From Deltaproteobacteria bacterium (GTDB lineage: Bacteria; Myxococcota_A; UBA796; JAFGLY01), in NCBI GenBank assembly GCA_016927815.1, contig JAFGLY010000125.1, forward strand, positions 21,416 to 85,415: a stretch of DNA of 64,000 nucleotides. Direction: 5' to 3'. Position numbers and translations under genes: made by a program. Shown in pieces: positions 19,748 through 28,780 of this stretch (position 1 is its first letter; the number at the start of each line of letters is the position of its first letter). The notes below the pieces were generated by a model. The model searched no databases. It worked only from the letters and a program-made list of their open reading frames with translations, and had not been told where the DNA came from.

Positions 19748-20666
19748 CCCGAACGTCTCCTCGATACCCTCCCTGTACAAGCGGTGGAGGAGCGGCGAGG
19801 GCGAGGCCGGTCAGGAGATGGCCCAACGGTTCAGCGACTGGTACTACGCCCTCACCGCGTCCCGCCTCGGCGAGCAGGCGGGCCGGGATCCCCTCCAGCG
19901 CTCCTGCGAACGTTTTTCCCAGGAGATCCTCGCGATTTCGAGTGCCAACGAGTTGGTGGAGTGGGCCCACGGCGTGGTCGTCTCCGAGATGGAACGTGCC
20001 GGATCCCGCATCCGGGGAGGCGACTTTCCCAGCACCCTGACCCAACGCCGGCCGCCCTCCGAGATCCTCGCGGGGGCCTGGAAGGATCTCCCCCGAGAGA
20101 GCCTCGCCCTCTTGTCCCACGCCTACGACGCCTCCTACTCCATGGACCAGATCGTGCAGGAGGCCGAGGGCATGGGCGGGTACCCCGTCGCCGTCCTCCA
20201 GGCCCGCCTGGACCTGAAGCGCTGGCTGCGCGATGCCTGCGGCGTTCCGTTCGTCGTCGTGCCCGACACCCCGCACCTCGACTCCGCACCCCTCCCCGTG
20301 TACGAGGCGGGTCGGATGACGAATCCCAAGGAGGAGTCTCGCTTCGAGCGCTGGCTGCTCACGCGGGAGGACCAGTGCCGCGACATCGCGGAGTTCGCAC
20401 CCTTCGCCCTCTCCATCCGTAGCGGCTCGCTGGCTCGTTCGGCCCCGCCCGCAGCGCCCGAGAGTGCGCCCCCCCGGCGACCCGCCAGCCCGCCGCCTGC
20501 CCGACCGGCGGCCGGGGCCGCGCCCCGACCCGCCTCCCCACCCATGAGGGAGACCGCACCCACCTTTCCCGAGCGCAGGCGTTCCCCCATCCTCCTCTTC
20601 GGCGGCCTCGCCTTCGTCGTCCTGGTGGGGATCCTCCTGGTGCTCCTCATCGCGTTGCGGTCCTGA
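19740..20666 (+). CDS. Membrane-anchored protein with sigma-factor-like helical N-terminus, Pro-rich linker and C-terminal TM
   Basis: MADPNVSSIPSLYKRWRSGEGEAGQEMAQRF...; LLFGGLAFVVLVGILLVLLIAL C-terminal TM. Confidence 0.6.
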   Translation: MADPNVSSIPSLYKRWRSGEGEAGQEMAQRFSDWYYALTASRLGEQAGRDPLQRSCERFSQEILAISSANELVEWAHGVVVSEMERAGSRIRGGDFPSTLTQRRPPSEILAGAWKDLPRESLALLSHAYDASYSMDQIVQEAEGMGGYPVAVLQARLDLKRWLRDACGVPFVVVPDTPHLDSAPLPVYEAGRMTNPKEESRFERWLLTREDQCRDIAEFAPFALSIRSGSLARSAPPAAPESAPPRRPASPPPARPAAGAAPRPASPPMRETAPTFPERRRSPILLFGGLAFVVLVGILLVLLIALRS

Positions 20667-20669
20667 GGC

Positions 20670-21509
20670 ATGTCCGATCGCGACCGATCCGAACCTGCCG
20701 TGTGGGGGGTCGATCGGGCCTCCCTCGCCGCCATGAGGTTGTCCCGGGTCCGGCAGGCCTACGAGGCCGAGGACCTGTGGACCGCCGTACTGGAGGCCGA
20801 GGAGATCCTCGACGATAAACCCGACGACGTCGAAGCCCTGGAACTTCTCGGAGACGCCGAGCTGGACCTGGGCCACGGCCGAGAGGCCGAGCTGATCTTC
20901 GCGCGGCTCCGAGGGTCCGACGAACGCAACCCGACCTACCTGTCGGGCCTCGCCATCGCACGCTTCCTGTCCGTGGACTTCGAGGGCGCCCTGGCGGCTG
21001 CGACCGCCGCGCTGGCGATCTCCCCGGACGACGCCGAGGCCCATGCCTACGCGGGGCTGTCCCTGGAACGCCTGGGTCGGTACGAGGAGGCGGCCGGCCA
21101 CGTCTCGGAGGCCGCCCGGATCGATCCGGAGGGGTTCCCTTCCCCCCTTGCGGTCGAGGACGTGTCCTGGAACGGGCTCCTGCAGCGAGCCTTGGACGGT
21201 CTCCCCGAGGCCTTTCAGCCCTTCTACCGCCGCGTCCCGGTGGTCTGGCACCACTACCCGGACCCGGCGGTCCTGCGTGCCGCCGATCCCCCGCTCTCTC
21301 CCTTCTCCCTTGCTCTCTACGAGGGCACACCGCCCCCGGAAGGCGAGCCCCGGGTCGACCCCCGGTCGGTGCGCGCCTACCGCGGCAACCTCCTGCGGTT
21401 CGCACGGGACATGGCCCGCCTGGAGGAGGATTTCTCCCTGGCACTGGCCTTCGAGGCCGCAAGTTGGCTGGGCATCGAGCTTCCCCTCCGCCTGGAGGCC
21501 GGCCGGTGA
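20670..21509 (+). CDS. TPR protein with degenerate zincin-like (minimal metallopeptidase) C-terminal domain
   Basis: TPR repeats then PFSLALYEGTPPP...VRAYRGNLLRFARDMARLEEDFSLALAFEAASWLGIE; HExxH position reads FEAAS. Confidence 0.65.
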   Translation: MSDRDRSEPAVWGVDRASLAAMRLSRVRQAYEAEDLWTAVLEAEEILDDKPDDVEALELLGDAELDLGHGREAELIFARLRGSDERNPTYLSGLAIARFLSVDFEGALAAATAALAISPDDAEAHAYAGLSLERLGRYEEAAGHVSEAARIDPEGFPSPLAVEDVSWNGLLQRALDGLPEAFQPFYRRVPVVWHHYPDPAVLRAADPPLSPFSLALYEGTPPPEGEPRVDPRSVRAYRGNLLRFARDMARLEEDFSLALAFEAASWLGIELPLRLEAGR

Positions 21510-22270
21510 GGGTCACCATCCTGGGCAGCGGCACCCATGTCCCGGATCCCGATCGGGGTCCGGCCGGCTTCCTCGTGGAGGAGGGCGGAGCCCGCGTACT
21601 GGTGGACGGCGGTTCAGGCACCATCGGGCGCCTCGCGCGGGCGGGCGTGGACGCCCGGGACCTCGACGCGCTGGTCTATACCCACCGCCATGTGGATCAC
21701 TGCGCGGATCTCGCGCCCATCCTCTTCACGCTCTGCGTACCGTCGGCCACGGTGCGGACGCGCGAACTGCCCGTCTGGGCCGGAGAGGGCTTCGCCTCCT
21801 TCCTGGCCGCTCTCCAGGCCGCCTGGGGTTCCTGGATCGTTCCCTCGACCTTCCCCCTCCGGGTCGTGGAACTGCCGCTCGACGGCCCGGGTCGGGCCGA
21901 CCTCCCCGGAGGGCTCGTGCTGGACACCCTTCCCGCCCTCCACTCAGCGGGCGCGCTCCACCTGAAGTTCACGGCTCCCGACCGCCGAACGGTCGTCTTC
22001 TCAGGCGACACCGCCCCTTCGGCGGGCCTGGTCGATCTGGCGCGGGGCTGCGACCTGCTCGTCTGCGAGTGCTCTCTCGAGGACGGCCAGGACGTTCCCG
22101 GGCACCTTGCGCCAACGGACGTGGCCGCGCTGGCGACGCAGGCCCGCCCCGGGCGGCTGGTGCTCACGCACATGTACCCGCGTGAACATCCCGACGGAGA
22201 CGTGGTTCGAATCGCGTCCACCGGCGTGCCCACCCTCCGCGCACGGGATGGGGATGCCTTCGACCTGTAG
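21506..22270 (+). CDS. Metallo-beta-lactamase-fold hydrolase, RNase Z-like
   Basis: GTG start overlapping preceding TGA; VRVTILGSGTHVPDPDRGPAGFLVE, YTHRHVDHCADL, VVFSGDTAPS, VLTHMYP. Confidence 0.85.
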   Translation: MRVTILGSGTHVPDPDRGPAGFLVEEGGARVLVDGGSGTIGRLARAGVDARDLDALVYTHRHVDHCADLAPILFTLCVPSATVRTRELPVWAGEGFASFLAALQAAWGSWIVPSTFPLRVVELPLDGPGRADLPGGLVLDTLPALHSAGALHLKFTAPDRRTVVFSGDTAPSAGLVDLARGCDLLVCECSLEDGQDVPGHLAPTDVAALATQARPGRLVLTHMYPREHPDGDVVRIASTGVPTLRARDGDAFDL

Positions 22271-23129
22271 CCCGATCCTCCTGGCCGCCATCCTCTGGGG
22301 GGGCGCCTGCAGCCGGGATCCGGCCCGGGCACAGACCGATCGCGAAACCTACGTGGCCCTCCTCCGCAGCTCGGACACGCCCATCGCTGAGCGCATGGAT
22401 CGGTGCCTGGAACTTGCGGATCCGGCTTTGCGGAGCGACTGCGCCCTCGTGACCGCGGAGGCAGCTCCGCGGCAGGGCGCAGGCCGCATCGAGGCATGGT
22501 GCGACCGGGTCCCGGCGGGCACATGGCGTGACGAGTGCTGGTTTCAGGCCTCCGAGCAGGCCCGTCGCGCGGGCGACTGGATGCGCGCCTTGGCCCTGTG
22601 CCGTGAAACGGGTCCGTTCTCCACGGACTGCAGGCAGCACCTCTGGCAGCTCGCGCTCCATGCCAGTGTGCCGCCGGAGGGCCCGGCCGGCTTCGCCACC
22701 CACCTCGAGACGGCTCGGGAGGTGTTCGAACGGTTCCGCCCCCTGCTCGCCGAGGATCCGGAATTCGAGGAGCGGTTCTGGCTTCGGTGGTTCCAGGAGG
22801 GATTCGAGCAGGGCCTCGGCCTCGACGTGTCCGCCTGCGATCCCCTGCCCGTCCGGGACGCCGCACGGTGCCGACTCGCAGCCACCCACGTCTACCGGAC
22901 CCGCCTGGATCGATCCCTGCTCACCTCCGCACCCAGCCTGGCCGGGTTCTGCGACCGAGCGACCAAAGACCCCACGGTCGCGGGCGTCCTGGGATTCGAG
23001 TTCGGCCTGGTGGAGGGGAATCCGGGCAGCATCGCCACGCCTTCTCCGGTGCTGGACGAGGTCGTCGTCCAGGAGTACCGTCGCCTTTGCGACGCGCCCA
23101 CACCTACCGGACGTGCGCGCCCACCCTGA
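22248..23129 (+). CDS. Putative lipoprotein, uncharacterised
   Basis: MGMPSTCSPILLAAILWGGACSRD lipobox; Cys-containing repeat-like helices. Confidence 0.55.
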   Translation: MGMPSTCSPILLAAILWGGACSRDPARAQTDRETYVALLRSSDTPIAERMDRCLELADPALRSDCALVTAEAAPRQGAGRIEAWCDRVPAGTWRDECWFQASEQARRAGDWMRALALCRETGPFSTDCRQHLWQLALHASVPPEGPAGFATHLETAREVFERFRPLLAEDPEFEERFWLRWFQEGFEQGLGLDVSACDPLPVRDAARCRLAATHVYRTRLDRSLLTSAPSLAGFCDRATKDPTVAGVLGFEFGLVEGNPGSIATPSPVLDEVVVQEYRRLCDAPTPTGRARPP

Positions 23130-23697
23130 GCGCGGCTCCCACGAGCCACCAGTCGTCCAGGGCGCTGCCCGGCTCGGTGCCGGGGCCCCGGGCGCTGCCC
23201 CAGGAGGCCCGGATCGCGAGGTCGAGGAAGCCGGGGTTCGACGGGTGCCCCACCCGGCGGCGGGCCCCCGCCTCGAACGTGGCCATGGGCACCGCGTACG
23301 ACGCGCTCCAGAAGTCGTCGAGATCCAGGCGCCCGAACCCGACGGATGCGAGTCCGCCCCACGTCGCCTGCGGATCGGGCCGGATCGCCACGAGCATCCC
23401 CCAGTGGACATAGGAGAACGGGAACACCCGCACGGCCTCCTCACCCACCTCTCGCGCCTCCTGCCGCACGATCGCGCTGCCCTCGGCAAAGAGGCTGGCA
23501 CCCACCCTCGGTCCGGGGATGTCCCGGGAGTCGGGGAAGGCCTCGAACCGGACCTGCCACGCGGTGTGGATCCCAGGCCGGGGCCACTCGCCCAACAGGC
23601 TCCCCGCGCCGATCCCCGCAGACAGGTCCGTGCCGAAGGACCCGCCGTCCTGGGCCGAGGCGGCGACGACGAGCGGGAGCAGGGAGAGAAGCGCCAT
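23104..23697 (-). CDS. Putative outer-membrane beta-barrel protein
   Basis: Signal peptide, alternating aromatic/glycine strands; overlaps the convergent neighbour's 3' end. Confidence 0.5.
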   Translation of the reverse strand: MALLSLLPLVVAASAQDGGSFGTDLSAGIGAGSLLGEWPRPGIHTAWQVRFEAFPDSRDIPGPRVGASLFAEGSAIVRQEAREVGEEAVRVFPFSYVHWGMLVAIRPDPQATWGGLASVGFGRLDLDDFWSASYAVPMATFEAGARRRVGHPSNPGFLDLAIRASWGSARGPGTEPGSALDDWWLVGAALRVGAHVR

Positions 23698-23763
23698 CCT
23701 GGTCCCCGTATCCGCCCCCGGTCGGCTTCGCGACGGTCCAGCCGTCCCAGTCCCTCGAGGCGT

Positions 23764-24840
23764 TCAGTACCCGATCTCCAACTGGAGACCGTCGAACCAG
23801 GCCGTACCGCTCATGGTGCAGGCCATCGCCACCTGTACGTACGCGGTATCGGCGGGCGCCACCCCCCGCACGACGAACTCCCTCCAGTCCATGTCTCCGG
23901 TGGGTACCTCGGCCTCCACCGGCCGGCCCACGGGCGCACCCGAGATGTCCAGCCACACGAGTGCGAACTGGAAGATCCTCTCCTGGTCGCGCTCCTTCCG
24001 CACGAACCGGGTTCGGATGTGTCCGCGGAGCACGAGCGACGTGCCGGGCGCGATGGTGACCACCTGGGACACCTGGGGCCACGAACGGGTGCGGGCGTCC
24101 GCGTGGAAGCGCAGGCTGGCCCTACCGTCCATGGCCACGTCGGGATCCATGGTCACCTCGGCGGCCGGGAGCGGGTTGCCCTTCTCCACGAGCGTGGCGA
24201 TCTGCCAGTGCCTGGCCAGGTCCCGGTCCTCGAAGGAGGCGTCCTCGAGGGGAACCCGGGTGCCCGGCCCCGACGTGATCTCGGCCGGACGGGCGTGGAA
24301 CCGCGTGGCCAGGCGATCCCGGGCCCTCTCCTCCCGGGTCGGGGCCGGCGGGATCGCGAGGGTCACCTCTCGGCTGTCCTTCCGGCCGATCATCTCGAAC
24401 CTCAAGGTCGCCCCGCCCACGGTCCCGATTCTCACGGCCGTCAGGGAACGGGCCTTCAGGCCGTAGAGGTCGGCGATTGCCTCCAACCGTTGCCGCTCGA
24501 GGTCGCTCCAGGTCTCAGCGTTGCGGACCACGGTCTGCCCGGCGCGCAGATCCGACATCCGGGTGGCGGGCAGCACCGCCACCCAGGCGAGCACCGCCGC
24601 GATCTTCTCGTCGAGCACCTCGTCCACCAGCACCGGATCCGCGCCCGCCAGCAGGAAGAGCGCCCCCTCGGACAGGTCCCGGGCCTGCAACATGCGCACC
24701 AGCCGGTCCTGTGGACTGTCGTCCTCCATGCGGGCGATGGTCTCCGCAGCGACGCGGTCGTCGTCGGTGGTCGGGGGGGGCGGGTCCGCGATGGCGGCGA
24801 GGGGAATCGTCCAGGCGAGCATGAGCGGGATCCAACGCAC
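23764..24840 (-). CDS. Secreted protein with C-terminal carbohydrate-binding-like jelly-roll domain
   Basis: Signal peptide; LEDASFEDRDLARHWQI... ASLRFHADARTRSWPQVSQVVTIAPGTSLVLRGHIRT...TAWFDGLQLEIGY. Confidence 0.55.
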   Translation of the reverse strand: MRWIPLMLAWTIPLAAIADPPPPTTDDDRVAAETIARMEDDSPQDRLVRMLQARDLSEGALFLLAGADPVLVDEVLDEKIAAVLAWVAVLPATRMSDLRAGQTVVRNAETWSDLERQRLEAIADLYGLKARSLTAVRIGTVGGATLRFEMIGRKDSREVTLAIPPAPTREERARDRLATRFHARPAEITSGPGTRVPLEDASFEDRDLARHWQIATLVEKGNPLPAAEVTMDPDVAMDGRASLRFHADARTRSWPQVSQVVTIAPGTSLVLRGHIRTRFVRKERDQERIFQFALVWLDISGAPVGRPVEAEVPTGDMDWREFVVRGVAPADTAYVQVAMACTMSGTAWFDGLQLEIGY

Positions 24841-24872
24841 GGACCACCTCCGCTGGCGAGCCTACCACGGTG

Positions 24873-25889
24873 TCACGGCACAGGTGTCGGATCTCGGGCC
24901 AGCGTGGGGGGCCACGTTCGCAGGGTCGCTTCCACTTCGGACAGATCCCGGGCGTGAAACACGCGGCGGCGCAGCGCCCCCCCGTGCGGCAGGGCCCGGG
25001 TGGTGTACGCAGCGAGCTTCTTCACCCGCCCCAGTGCGCCGGACTCGGTGCGGAACACGGACCTCGTGCCCTCGATGTAGGCGAGCAGGAAGGCGCACCG
25101 GTCGGCGGGGGTGGGCGGCTCGAAGGGCTCTCCCGCAAGGGTGCGCGCGACCTCGAGGGGCAGCCACGGATCGCACAGGGCACCGCGGCCAATCATCAAG
25201 GCGTGGCAGCCGGTCTCGTCGAGCAGCCGGAGCGCGGAAGGCACGTCCACGACGTCTCCGTTGCCGACCACGGGGATCCCGACCGCCCGGCGCACCTCGG
25301 CGATGGGTTTTGGGTCGAAGGTACCGCCGAAGGCATCCTCGCGCGTCCGCCAGTGGACGACGATGCCGTCTGCTCCTTCTCCCTCGCAGATCCGGGCGAT
25401 CTCCAGGTGGTTGCGGTGGCCTGGCGTGAGCCCGGATCGGATCTTCACGGTGAGCGGCACATCCACCGCAGCCCGGACGGCCGCGACGATCGACCTCGCC
25501 AGGGCGGGATCGCCCAGCAGGGCCGCCCCCCCCGAGTGGGCGCAGACCTTCCGGGCCGGGCACCCCATGTTGATGTCCACCACCGACGCCCCCGAGGCCG
25601 CGACCCATCGTGCGGCCTCGGCCAGCACCTCGGGCCTCCGGCCGTAGATCTGCACGGCGCCCGGCCGTTCGTCGGGATCGAGCATGGCGGTCTCGCGTAC
25701 CCGGCGGACCTGCCGCACCAGGCCCTCTGCGGGCACGAACTCGGTGCAGGTGAGGCCGATGCCTCCGATCCTGCGGATGAGACGACGGAAGGTGACGTCG
25801 GTCAGCCCTTCCATCGGGGCCAGGAGGACGGCTGGCCGGATCTCGAGGCCCCTCAAGCGCAACAGGGTCGGGCGGCAGGGCGGGTGCAC
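24873..25889 (-). CDS. dusB: tRNA-dihydrouridine synthase
   Basis: VLLAPMEGLTDVTFRRLIRRIG, VDINMGCPARKVCAHSGGAALLGDPALA, VVGNGDV, MIGRGALCDPWL. Confidence 0.92.
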   Translation of the reverse strand: MHPPCRPTLLRLRGLEIRPAVLLAPMEGLTDVTFRRLIRRIGGIGLTCTEFVPAEGLVRQVRRVRETAMLDPDERPGAVQIYGRRPEVLAEAARWVAASGASVVDINMGCPARKVCAHSGGAALLGDPALARSIVAAVRAAVDVPLTVKIRSGLTPGHRNHLEIARICEGEGADGIVVHWRTREDAFGGTFDPKPIAEVRRAVGIPVVGNGDVVDVPSALRLLDETGCHALMIGRGALCDPWLPLEVARTLAGEPFEPPTPADRCAFLLAYIEGTRSVFRTESGALGRVKKLAAYTTRALPHGGALRRRVFHARDLSEVEATLRTWPPTLARDPTPVP

Positions 25890-25930
25890 GCTGAAGGGCT
25901 ATCCCGTCCGCCACGACGCCCATGAGGTCC

Positions 25931-25970
25931 GGCCGCCGCCCTGCCCCCGACGGGAGGTCGGGCGGCGGCC
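25931..25970 (-). terminator. Strong hairpin downstream of ssb
   Basis: GGCCGCCGCCC...GGGCGGCGGCC perfect 11-bp arms; no clear U-tract. Confidence 0.4.
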
Positions 25971-25990
25971 CCGGCGGGGGACCGCCGTCC

Positions 25991-26425
25991 TCACCGCTCG
26001 TCGTCGGGACCCTCCTGCTCCACCTCGGGGGGCAGGGGATCGGGGAGCACGGCCCGAGAGCGCACCTCCCGATCCACCTGCGGGTACGAGGCGGGACGGC
26101 TGCCGGCGATGGCGCTGAACCGACGCGCCGCCACCTCCACCACGCGGTGCCGTCTGCCCTCGCCGTCGTCCCACGACCGGGGCACGAGGCGCCCCTCGAC
26201 GAGGCAGAGGGTTCCCTTGGAGAGGGTCCGGCTGGCACGCTCGGCGAGGTCATCCCAGAGGACGATGTCGTGCCAGTCGGTTTCCTGCACCCACTCGTCC
26301 TCTCGACGGGCGGAGCGGTTGGTGGCCAGGCGGAGGCGACAGCACGCCTTCCCGCCGTTGGTGTGGCGCAGCTCGGGGCTGTTTCCGAGGTGGCCGAGGA
26401 GGAGGACCTGGTTGATGCCCTGCAT
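25991..26425 (-). CDS. ssb: Single-stranded DNA-binding protein
   Basis: MQGINQVLLLGHLGNSPELRHTNGGKACCRLRLATNRSARR...TDWHDIVLWDDLAE...KGTLCLVEGRL. Confidence 0.9.
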   Translation of the reverse strand: MQGINQVLLLGHLGNSPELRHTNGGKACCRLRLATNRSARREDEWVQETDWHDIVLWDDLAERASRTLSKGTLCLVEGRLVPRSWDDGEGRRHRVVEVAARRFSAIAGSRPASYPQVDREVRSRAVLPDPLPPEVEQEGPDDER

Positions 26426-26733
26426 GCGGGACTCCTTTCGTCTACGGGGCGTCCAGGAACGAAGCACGGATCGTGCCAAGGCTGTCCCATCGGGTTTTCG
26501 GGCGTTCGAGGCCGTTCCGAGATCCTCCATCCGGCCCGGGGTGTCGGACGGATCGTCGGACCGACGACACCTGCCGACACCCCCCTCCCCCGGGTGTTAT
26601 GATGCGCCCGCCGTCGCAGCCCTGTGGACCGACCCGCAGAAGGCGTGGCGGTTTCGCCTCCCGATCCCCTGGACCGACACCCCGGCCGGGAGGATCCGCC
26701 GAATCCGGCAGGGAGGATCACTCGGAGATCGCA

Positions 26734-27570
26734 ATGGCTCGAACCACGGTACCGGACCTTCAACGCCTGAAGGCCGAGAACCGAAAAATCGTGATGGTCA
26801 CCGCCTACGACGCCACCATGGCGCGCCTGGTGGATGCTGCGGGGGCGGACATGGTGCTCGTCGGCGACAGCCTGGGCATGGTGATCCAGGGCAACGAGGA
26901 CACGCTCGGGGTCACGCTCGAGCACATCGCCTACCATGGACGCTGCGTCGCCCGGGGCCTCAAACAGGCGCACCTGACTCTCGACATGCCCTTCCTTTCC
27001 TTCCAGATCTCGCCCCAAGAGGCGCTCCGCAACGCCGGGCGCCTCGTGCAGGAGGGCCAGGCCCAGTCCGTCAAGCTCGAGGGGGGCGAGCGGTCGTCCG
27101 AGGCCATCCGGCTCATCGTGGAGGCCGGCATCCCGGTGGTGGGCCACGTGGGTCTGACACCCCAGTCGGTCCACGCGCTGGGCGGCTTCCGCGTCCAGGG
27201 GCGCTCCCAGGAGGCCGCGGATCGGATCGTGCGCGACGCGCACGCGGTCGAGGACGCCGGGGCCTTCTGCATCGTGCTGGAGTCCATTCCCGAGGACGTG
27301 GCCGCCCGCATCACCGAGGAACTCGAGATCCCCACGATCGGCATCGGCGCAGGGCCCTCCTGCGACGGCCAGGTGCTGGTCTGCTACGATCTCCTGGGCT
27401 TCGACCTCTCCTTTCAGCCGCGCTTCGTCAAGCGCTACGCCGAGATGGAACCCGCCATCGTGGGGGCGGTGCGTTCCTACGCGTCCGAGGTCCGCAGCGG
27501 GGCGTTTCCTACCGCAGAACACTCCTTCCAGCGCAAACAGGCCCCGGCCCGACTGAAGCGCGTCTACTAG
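26734..27570 (+). CDS. panB: 3-methyl-2-oxobutanoate hydroxymethyltransferase
   Basis: VMVTAYDATMARLVDAAGADMVLVGDSLGMVIQG, VVGHVGLTPQS, TIGIGAGPSCDGQVLVCYDLLG. Confidence 0.97.
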   Translation: MARTTVPDLQRLKAENRKIVMVTAYDATMARLVDAAGADMVLVGDSLGMVIQGNEDTLGVTLEHIAYHGRCVARGLKQAHLTLDMPFLSFQISPQEALRNAGRLVQEGQAQSVKLEGGERSSEAIRLIVEAGIPVVGHVGLTPQSVHALGGFRVQGRSQEAADRIVRDAHAVEDAGAFCIVLESIPEDVAARITEELEIPTIGIGAGPSCDGQVLVCYDLLGFDLSFQPRFVKRYAEMEPAIVGAVRSYASEVRSGAFPTAEHSFQRKQAPARLKRVY

Positions 27571-27584
27571 CCCCCAAGGCCTCG

Positions 27585-28409
27585 ATGCGAACCTGCAACG
27601 ACCCGGACGACGTCACCGCCTGGGCCCGGTCGTGGCGTTCCGAGGGCGCCCGGGTGGGATTCGTCCCCACGATGGGCTTTCTCCACCGTGGTCACGCCTC
27701 GCTCCTGGACCTCGCCCACGCGCGATGCGACCGCGTGGTCGTATCCATCTACGTGAACCCGCTCCAGTTCGGGCCCAGCGAGGATCTCGACCGCTACCCC
27801 CGCGATCCGGAGGGGGACCTTCGCCTGTGTGCCGCTCACGGGGTGGATCTCGCCTTCCTGCCCGAAACGCTCTATCCTCCAGGTTTTTCCACTCGGGTGA
27901 GGGTGGAGGGGCTCACGTCCGTGCTCTGTGGAGCGGCCCGTCGGGGCCACTTCGAGGGCGTCACCACCGTGGTCGCACGCCTGTTCGGCATCGTGGGGCC
28001 CTGCACGTCCGTGTTCGGGGAGAAGGACTGGCAGCAGTACGTGGTCGTGCGCCGCATGGCCGAGGATCTCCACCCGGGGGTCGAGGTGGTCGCCGGCCCG
28101 CTCGTCCGCGACGACGACGGCCTGGCGCTCTCCAGCCGGAACCGCTACCTCTCGGCGGCCGACCGGGTCCGGGCCCTCTCCCTCCACCGGGCGCTCCGAG
28201 CGATCCGCGACAGCCGGGAGCCCTCCGTCCCGGCGCTCCTCGAGGAGGGCCGCTCCCTGCTCGAGGTGGATCGCCTCGACTACATCGCCATCGTGGATCC
28301 CTGGTCCCTCGCCCCGCTCGAGCGGGTGGACCGCCCGGCCCGCGCGCTCGTGGCGGCCTTTGTCGGGAATACGCGCCTCATCGATAACGTGGCGGTGGAT
28401 CCCCGATGA
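27585..28409 (+). CDS. panC: Pantoate--beta-alanine ligase
   Basis: VGFVPTMGFLHRGHASLL, VVSIYVNPLQFGPSEDLDRYPRD, VFGEKDWQQ, LALSSRNRYLS. Confidence 0.97.
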   Translation: MRTCNDPDDVTAWARSWRSEGARVGFVPTMGFLHRGHASLLDLAHARCDRVVVSIYVNPLQFGPSEDLDRYPRDPEGDLRLCAAHGVDLAFLPETLYPPGFSTRVRVEGLTSVLCGAARRGHFEGVTTVVARLFGIVGPCTSVFGEKDWQQYVVVRRMAEDLHPGVEVVAGPLVRDDDGLALSSRNRYLSAADRVRALSLHRALRAIRDSREPSVPALLEEGRSLLEVDRLDYIAIVDPWSLAPLERVDRPARALVAAFVGNTRLIDNVAVDPR

Positions 28410-28702
28410 ACGTGGATGCCGCCACCTGGTCGTTCCTGATCCTGCTGGTCGTGATTGCGGCCAACCGCCTCCTGCTCCCGGCGCTCGGCCACCGCGCCGG
28501 TGCCTGGTTCTACTGGCCGATCCAGGCCCTCGACGCCCTGGGCGCCGTGTTCCTCCTGGTCTGGGGCATGCCCGGCCTCTCCGGCGCTCTCCGCATCCTG
28601 GACTTCTTCGTGGCTGGCGTGCTCGTGCTCCACATCCTGGAGAACCACCTGCGCAGGGGGCGGGTCCGCCGGTCGCCCGTGGAGCGGTCGCCCACCTCCT
28701 AG
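28406..28702 (+). CDS. Small membrane protein
   Basis: Predicted TM helices; 4-bp overlap with panC stop. Confidence 0.6.
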   Translation: MNVDAATWSFLILLVVIAANRLLLPALGHRAGAWFYWPIQALDALGAVFLLVWGMPGLSGALRILDFFVAGVLVLHILENHLRRGRVRRSPVERSPTS

Positions 28703-28780
28703 CCCGACGCCGGATCCGGATCGGTTGACGGCCGTCCACTCGGCGGACAGGATGAAGCGTCTCCTCGCTTCTGGAACCCG

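Noticed and set aside
22528-24957. 809-aa plus-strand ORF
   Set aside because: Spans three better-supported genes in other frames; composition is shadow-like.
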